A stretch of DNA of 64,000 nt from Kiloniellaceae bacterium (GTDB taxonomy: Bacteria > Pseudomonadota > Alphaproteobacteria > Kiloniellales > Kiloniellaceae), in the NCBI GenBank assembly GCA_021776195.1, contig JAJFGK010000138.1, forward strand, positions 46,487-110,486, read 5' to 3'. This document shows positions 59,429 through 64,000 of this stretch, piece after piece. The position numbers and the translations under genes are program-made. Within the stretch, counting starts at the first letter, position 1; each line of letters opens with the position of its first letter. The notes beneath the pieces are model-generated. The model ran no database searches and had not been told where the DNA came from. It saw nothing but the letters and a program-made list of their open reading frames with translations.

Positions 59429-60067
59429 CTACTCCTGTGGGCTGGCCGGACGGGCCGGCTGGCTGGCGAGCGCCTGGCTCAATCCGCCGTATCCGGTGAA
59501 ACGATAGCTATAGGCCAGCCCGAGGCGCTCGGCCGCGGCTGCCGCCTTCTCCTGCAGGGCCGGGTCCTCGGTCTGCGCCAGGTAGACCAGCGAGTTGTAG
59601 TTGCCGAAGTACATCGGCAGAAGTTCAGGGTGTCGGTCGATGCCCAGCCCCTCGATGATCAGCCGGTCGAAGTGCCGAGCCAGGTAGTCGGTCAGGTAGA
59701 AACAGCCGAGGTTTGCCTCGTGCCATTCCTCGAAGCGATCGAGGCCGGCGAAGAAGGCATAGCAGTGCGGACCGGCGATGCGCTCCACGCCTTCCTCCTC
59801 CAGGACCTTGTCGAGCAGGCCGCCGGTCCCGCAGTCGCCGTAGAGCACGAAGATCCTGGCGAAGTCGCCCCGGGCCGCCTGGATCTTGGCGCGCACGGCC
59901 TCGGGTATTTTCTGCGGCGTGTTGTGCCACACCGCCGGCAGACAGGTGACGCTCAGATGGTCCCAGCCATTCAGACGGGTCAGGTCGATGATTTCGCGCG
60001 CCAGGGCCCCGCAGGCGATCAGCAGGGTGCGTCCTGGATCGCCCGGTTCGCGCGCGTCTCTTGCCAT
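59429..60067 (-). CDS. DUF1638 protein
   Basis: A 212-residue protein with the DUF1638 pattern: LLIACGALAREIIDL, VTCLPAVWHNTPQKIPEAV, IFVLYGDCGTGGLLDKVLEEEG, and HCYAFFAGLDRFEEWHEANLG. Several conserved Cys and His residues suggest metal or corrinoid handling. The family accompanies methylamine/betaine methyltransferase systems. It lies 37 bp after the corrinoid-protein gene. Confidence 0.86.
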   Translation of the reverse strand: MARDAREPGDPGRTLLIACGALAREIIDLTRLNGWDHLSVTCLPAVWHNTPQKIPEAVRAKIQAARGDFARIFVLYGDCGTGGLLDKVLEEEGVERIAGPHCYAFFAGLDRFEEWHEANLGCFYLTDYLARHFDRLIIEGLGIDRHPELLPMYFGNYNSLVYLAQTEDPALQEKAAAAAERLGLAYSYRFTGYGGLSQALASQPARPASPQE

Positions 60068-60104
60068 CGCAATGGTCTCTCGCTCAGCGGTCGGCCGAGG
60101 GATA

Positions 60105-60827
60105 TCAGGCGACGCTGGCGCCGCCGGTTTGATTATGCTTTCGCGTCATGTAGTCCTTGGCCGTCTCCACCGCCACGGCGGCATCGCGGCAGTAGGCATC
60201 GGCGCCGATGGCATCGGCGAAGGCTTCGTTCAGCGGGGCGCCGCCGACCAGGACCACGTAGTCGTCCCGGATGCCCTTTTCCTTCAGGGTGTCGATCACC
60301 ACCTTCATGTAGGGCATGGTGGTGGTCAGCAGCGCCGACATGCCGAGAATGTCGGCCTCGTGCTTTTCCAGGCCTTCCAGATAATTCTCGACCGGATTGT
60401 TGATACCCAGATCGAAGACGTCGAAGCCGGCGCCCTCCATCATCATGCCGACCAGGTTCTTGCCGATATCGTGGATATCGCCCTTGACCGTGCCGATCAC
60501 CATGCAGCCCATCTTCGGCGCGCCGGTCGCCGCCAGCAGCGGCCGCAGGATCGCCATGCCGCCCTTCATGGCGTTGGCCGCCAGCAGGACCTCGGGTACG
60601 AACAGGATGCCGTCGCGGAAATCGATACCGACGATACGCATGCCCTCCACCAGGGCCTCGGTCAGGGTCTTATAGGGCGCCCAGCCGCGTCCCAGAAGGA
60701 TATTGACGCCCTCTTCGATCTCTTCTCTGAGACCGTCGTAGAGGTCGTCGTGCATCTGCTTGACCAGCTCGTCGTCGTCGAGCGAGGAGAGATCGAGATC
60801 GTCTTCTTCGGACATGGCGTCATCCAT
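60105..60827 (-). CDS. Corrinoid (B12-binding) methyl-carrier protein
   Basis: A 240-residue two-domain protein. The cap domain is helical (~20-100) and the Rossmann-like cobalamin domain starts near 105 with IGTVKGDIHDIGKNLV: Asp117-x-His119-x2-Gly122, where the His is the lower cobalt ligand, followed by LGMSALLTTTMP and VGGAPLN. This is the MtbC/MttC/MtgC type that accepts a methyl group from a dedicated methyltransferase. It is the first gene of the cluster. The ribosome site for the ATG at 60827 is weak; ATG 60815 is possible. Confidence 0.92.
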   Translation of the reverse strand: MDDAMSEEDDLDLSSLDDDELVKQMHDDLYDGLREEIEEGVNILLGRGWAPYKTLTEALVEGMRIVGIDFRDGILFVPEVLLAANAMKGGMAILRPLLAATGAPKMGCMVIGTVKGDIHDIGKNLVGMMMEGAGFDVFDLGINNPVENYLEGLEKHEADILGMSALLTTTMPYMKVVIDTLKEKGIRDDYVVLVGGAPLNEAFADAIGADAYCRDAAVAVETAKDYMTRKHNQTGGASVA

Positions 60828-60987
60828 AAAAAAGGCAGGGTCTCTTGCTCCCTGCGGAGCTGATATTGGCGCGCGTCAGCCTCGCGATAGCTTAATCTGC
60901 GGCGACGAATCCTATCTGAATAGCGACAAAAGAATCCAGCGGCTTTTGCCCGTGCCGGTGGCGGAATCTACTCTCTAGACGGGTGTC

Positions 60988-62514
60988 TCAGAGCGTGCAG
61001 CCGACAGCCTCGGTGAACCAGCCGCCCTCGACCAGCTGTGCGACGGCGACAATATCGGGCGCCAGACTGCGGTCCTGGTCGAGAAACGCGGAGCGCGCGC
61101 GGATTGCCGTCATCGCCTCGCCGAGCCGGGGCGAGGTCGCCAGCGGCCGGCGGAAATCGATCCCTTGGGCCGCGGCCAGCAGTTCCACCGCGACGATGTG
61201 GCGGGCGTTGGCCGCCATATCCAGCAGGCGGCGCGCGCCGTGGGTCGCCATGGAGACATGGTCTTCCTGGTTGGCCGAGGTCGGAATCGAATCGATCGAG
61301 GCGGGCTGGGCCCGTTGCTTGTTCTCGGCGACGAGGGCGGCGGCGGTCACCTGGACGATCATGAAGCCGGAGTTGAGCCCCGGCTGGGCGACCAGGAAGG
61401 CGGGCAGGGCGCTCATGTTGGTATCGGTCAAAAGCGCCGTGCGGCGTTCGCTGATGCTGCCGATTTCGGCCAGGGCGATGGCCAGCAGGTCGGCCGCGAT
61501 GGCGACCGGCTCGGCGTGGAAGTTGCCGCCGGAGAGCACTTCGCCAGTGTCCGAGAAGACCAGCGGATTGTCGGAGACGGCGTTGGCTTCGCGGATCAAG
61601 GTGGCCGCCGCATTGCGCAGGGCGTCCAGGCAGGCCCCCATGACCTGGGGCTGGCAGCGTAGACAATAGGGGTCCTGGACCCGGTCGCACTCCAGGTGGG
61701 ACTCGCGGATCTCGCTGCCGTCGAGCAAGCCGCGAAGAGCCTCGGCCGCGTCGATCTGACCCGGCTGTCCGCGCAGGGCGTGAATCCGCGAATCGAAGGG
61801 CGTATCGCTGCCCAGGGCGGCATCGACCGACAGCGCCCCGGCGGCCAAGCCAGCGCAGAAAACGTCCTGGGCGGCGAAGAGGCCCTCCAGGGCCAGGGCG
61901 GTCGAGACCTGGGTGCCATTGAGCAGCGCCAGTCCTTCCTTGGCCTCGAGGGTGAGCGGGGCGAGGCCGATCTCCTTCAGGGCATCCGCGGCTGGGAGCC
62001 GTTGACCGGCACGCCGGCAAAAGCCCTCGCCGAGCAGGATGCCGCTCATATGCGCCAGGGGCGCCAGATCGCCCGACGCGCCGACCGAGCCCTGGCCGGG
62101 GATTTCCGGCAGCAGGTCGGCGTTCAGCAAGGCCAGCAGGGCCTCGATGACTTTTCGTCGGATCCCCGAGTGCCCGCGCGCCAGGGCGTTGACCTTCAAG
62201 AGCAGGACCAGGCGCACCACCGGATCCGGCAGGGGCGCGCCGACCCCGACCGAATGGGACAGCACCAGGCGGCGCTGCAGTTCCGAGACGTCTTCGGCGG
62301 CGATGGTGGTCTTGGCGAGACTGCCAAAGCCGGTGGTGATGCCGTAAACGATCCGCCCGTCGGCCACGACCTGGCGCACCGTGTCCGCCGAGGCCTCGAT
62401 GCCCGGGAGGGCCGCCGGGTCGAGGGCGACGGGTCGGGGCTGGCGGCGAAAGGCCGTCAGGTCTTCCAGGCTGAGCTGGCCGGGCGTCAGGGTCAGGGCG
62501 GCGTCTGCGTTCAT
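60988..62514 (-). CDS. hutH: Histidine ammonia-lyase
   Basis: A 508-residue lyase. It contains the MIO-forming triad Ala146-Ser147-Gly148 in [15 protein letters not shown], the catalytic Tyr57 in [10 protein letters not shown], and [16 protein letters not shown] and [17 protein letters not shown] further on. It converts L-histidine to urocanate. No hutU, hutI or hutG gene accompanies it; a GbdR-like regulator gene lies 45 bp upstream on the same strand. A tyrosine- or other histidine-like substrate remains possible. Confidence 0.9.
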   Translation of the reverse strand: MNADAALTLTPGQLSLEDLTAFRRQPRPVALDPAALPGIEASADTVRQVVADGRIVYGITTGFGSLAKTTIAAEDVSELQRRLVLSHSVGVGAPLPDPVVRLVLLLKVNALARGHSGIRRKVIEALLALLNADLLPEIPGQGSVGASGDLAPLAHMSGILLGEGFCRRAGQRLPAADALKEIGLAPLTLEAKEGLALLNGTQVSTALALEGLFAAQDVFCAGLAAGALSVDAALGSDTPFDSRIHALRGQPGQIDAAEALRGLLDGSEIRESHLECDRVQDPYCLRCQPQVMGACLDALRNAAATLIREANAVSDNPLVFSDTGEVLSGGNFHAEPVAIAADLLAIALAEIGSISERRTALLTDTNMSALPAFLVAQPGLNSGFMIVQVTAAALVAENKQRAQPASIDSIPTSANQEDHVSMATHGARRLLDMAANARHIVAVELLAAAQGIDFRRPLATSPRLGEAMTAIRARSAFLDQDRSLAPDIVAVAQLVEGGWFTEAVGCTL

Positions 62515-62559
62515 CGTCGGTCTCCCGCGGTTCGGGTCTGGGTCTCGTCAGGGCAGTTG

Positions 62560-63525
62560 TCAGGCAGGCAGGCTGCGCTCTTCGCGCGGAGTCCTGCGGA
62601 AGAATTCACGGTAGCATTTCGAGAAGTGCGATGCCGAGACAAAGCCGCAGGCCAGGGCCACGTCGAGCACCGAAAGCGACGTCTGGGTCAGCAACCGCCG
62701 GGCCCGGGTCAGGCGCAGTTCCTGATAGTAACGGGTCGGGGTGCGGCCAAGATACTTGCGAAACAGGCGTTCGAGCTGGCGCACCGACAGGCCGGACAGG
62801 CGGGCCAGATCGGCCCGCGGCAGCGGCTCCTCCAGGTTCTTTTCCATCAGATCGATCACCTTGAGCAGCTTGGGGTGGCTGATGCCCAGGCGGCTGCGCA
62901 GGGACATGCGCTGCTGGTCGTGCTTCTCGCGGATGCGCTCGTGAATGAACTGTTCGGCGACCTGGGTGGCGATCTGGCGCCCGTGCTCCAGGGCGATCAT
63001 GCGCAGCATCAGATCGAGCGAGGCGGTGCCGCCGGAGCAGGTGAAGCGGGTCTCGTCGATCTCGAACAGCTCGCCGGTGACGTCGAGATCGGGAAACTCC
63101 TCGCGGAAGCCGGCCAGGTTCTCCCAATGAATCGTACAGCGATGGCCCTCGAGCAGGCCGGCGCGGGCCAGAATGTAGCTTCCGGTGGAGACCGCGCCCA
63201 TGCGGCAGCCGCGCCGGGCCAGCCTTCTCAGCCAGGCGTGCAGATGTTTGTCGTGAAAATCGGTCACCCCGAGCCCGGCCACGATCACCAGGTTTTCCAG
63301 ATCCTCCGTGTCGTCGATGCCGCCGTGGGGGACGACCTCGATCCCGCTCGAGGCCGTCACCGGCCGCCCGTCGCGACTGACCAGCTTCCAGCTATAGCGG
63401 TCTTCCCCCGAAAGCCGATTGACGACACGCAGCGGCTCGACGGCCGAGGTAAAGCCAAGCATCGAGAACTGCGGATGGAGGTAGAACCCGAACTGGATGT
63501 GCCTGCCCTGGCCGGTCGCGTTCAT
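62560..63525 (-). CDS. GlxA-type AraC regulator, paralogue of the gene at 45607
   Basis: A 321-residue regulator with the same two-part plan: an N-terminal DJ-1-like domain ([57 protein letters not shown]) and a C-terminal AraC HTH ([25 protein letters not shown]). It differs from the 45607 protein in the effector domain around the nucleophile position (VSTGS here, ICTGS there). It is 45 bp upstream of hutH and may control it. Ligand unknown, probably a betaine or amino acid derivative. Confidence 0.9.
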   Translation of the reverse strand: MNATGQGRHIQFGFYLHPQFSMLGFTSAVEPLRVVNRLSGEDRYSWKLVSRDGRPVTASSGIEVVPHGGIDDTEDLENLVIVAGLGVTDFHDKHLHAWLRRLARRGCRMGAVSTGSYILARAGLLEGHRCTIHWENLAGFREEFPDLDVTGELFEIDETRFTCSGGTASLDLMLRMIALEHGRQIATQVAEQFIHERIREKHDQQRMSLRSRLGISHPKLLKVIDLMEKNLEEPLPRADLARLSGLSVRQLERLFRKYLGRTPTRYYQELRLTRARRLLTQTSLSVLDVALACGFVSASHFSKCYREFFRRTPREERSLPA

Positions 63526-63732
63526 GACACTGCCTCACTGCCCCCATTCGCCTCACCTGCCCTGGCCGGTGGAGGACCGCCGATCCCGGCCCCAGAATAC
63601 TCGGGCCGACGACGAGGACAACGCCTAGTGTGCGGAATTCGTGCAGGACTCGACCGGGTGAAAGACGCACCACTCGAAGACCGGGCCAAGAGGCCGCGTC
63701 ATTCCGGCGGGTGGCCGGCAGGCCGGTCGGGT

Positions 63733-63790
63733 GTGGAAAAGGGGACTGGCTCGTTTTGCCGTGGCAAAAGGTGCCTGTCGCCTTTTCCAC
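63733..63790. repeat. Dyad-symmetric repeat element
   Basis: Outer inverted repeat GTGGAAAAGG (63733-63742) / CCTTTTCCAC (63781-63790), inner TTTTGCC-GT-GGCAAAA (63754-63769), with GGGGACTGGC and GGTGCCTGTC between. A related GGGGACTGGCTGATTTTCC stretch is near 63829. It resembles REP-type hairpin elements. Confidence 0.6.
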
Positions 63791-63883
63791 TTGTAGGCGA
63801 TGCCAGCGCGGCCGCGGCGAGCGCGGGGACTGGCTGATTTTCCCGGCTGCGACCGTGCCACCCAAAGGCAGGGCCAAGCCGCC

Positions 63884-63996
63884 GCGTCATCCCGGACGGG
63901 GCCCGGCCTTGGGCCGGGAACCGAGCCGGGATCTTGGGGCCCGCCTCGTTCTGGCCGAGATCCCGGCTCAGGGCTACGCCCTGTCCGGGATGACGC
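63884..63996. repeat. Nested palindromic intergenic repeat
   Basis: Perfect 14-bp outer inverted repeat GCGTCATCCCGGAC / GTCCGGGATGACGC. Inside are CCCGGCC-loop-GGCCGGG (63902-63918) and a 12-bp pair GAGCCGGGATCT (63923) / AGATCCCGGCTC (63958-63969). Same family as the repeat at 39535-39644. Confidence 0.75.
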
Positions 63997-64000
63997 GCTG

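Larger units (their letters stand above)
63526..64000. other. 475-bp repeat-rich end region without genes
   Basis: No reading frame here looks coding. It should contain the promoter of the regulator at 62560 and then the repeats listed separately. Direct near-repeats CCAAGAGGCCGCGTCATTCCGG (63687) and a 22-base relative at 63874 bracket part of it. Confidence 0.5.

Noticed and set aside
60828..60987. Possible cobalamin riboswitch upstream of the corrinoid cluster
   Set aside because: I looked for a B12-box-like segment and a supporting fold before the corrinoid gene and saw none; an Infernal scan would settle it.

Overview
The window is G+C-rich DNA with the gene style of a free-living alphaproteobacterium, most likely the Rhodospirillales/Kiloniellales group. 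This rests on many TRAP transporters, heterotetrameric sarcosine oxidase, corrinoid one-carbon genes, GlxA-type regulators, short palindromic intergenic repeats, and start regions with strong AGGAGG-like sites. There are no rRNA or tRNA genes, no prophage, no CRISPR array and no intact insertion sequence. Most genes handle uptake and breakdown of quaternary or methylated amines, amino acids and other small nitrogen compounds.

Layout. 1-2.8 kb: a minus-strand catabolic set (2-oxoglutarate/Fe dioxygenase cut by the window edge, an epimerase-like SDR, a classical SDR) with the tail of a broken GntR regulator upstream. 2.8-5.7 kb: a DUF3592-type membrane protein and an HpaB-family flavin monooxygenase. 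5.9-9.9 kb: a BCCT betaine-type carrier, a membrane-anchored two-domain binding lipoprotein, and a universal stress protein. 9.9-14 kb: an amidohydrolase divergent from a lone molybdopterin-binding oxidoreductase subunit. 14-17.7 kb: lipoprotein, kinase-like protein, AIM24-like protein, EamA permease. 17.7-24.1 kb: adenine/adenosine deaminase with a permease remnant, LysR/YciI pair, DUF547/DUF3047 exported pair, radical SAM/methyltransferase pair. 24.2-31.5 kb: Rieske oxygenase, Asp/Glu racemase-type protein, DadA-like oxidase and a complete TRAP transporter. 31.5-39.3 kb: APH-like kinase, FAD lactate/glycolate-type dehydrogenase, AsmA protein, TTC38-like protein. 39.6-46.6 kb: soxBDAG sarcosine oxidase divergent from a GbdR-like regulator. 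46.6-54.3 kb: degenerate receiver protein, XRE-cupin regulator divergent from an AKR / proline-racemase-family / TRAP / SDR operon. 54.3-60.8 kb: corrinoid methyl-transfer cluster. 61-63.5 kb: hutH and a second GbdR-like regulator. 63.5-64 kb: repeats.

How the parts could work together (inference). Betaines would enter by BCCT or TRAP systems and lose methyl groups by the Rieske oxygenase, by sarcosine oxidase (giving 5,10-methylene-tetrahydrofolate) or by corrinoid methyl transfer to tetrahydrofolate, where the MTHFR-family protein joins the folate pool. The GlxA-type regulators would sense a betaine or derivative. The substrate-specific corrinoid methyltransferase (MttB family) is not in this window. 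The least familiar arrangement is the BCCT / OpuAC-TAXI fusion / USP cluster at 5.9-9.9 kb.
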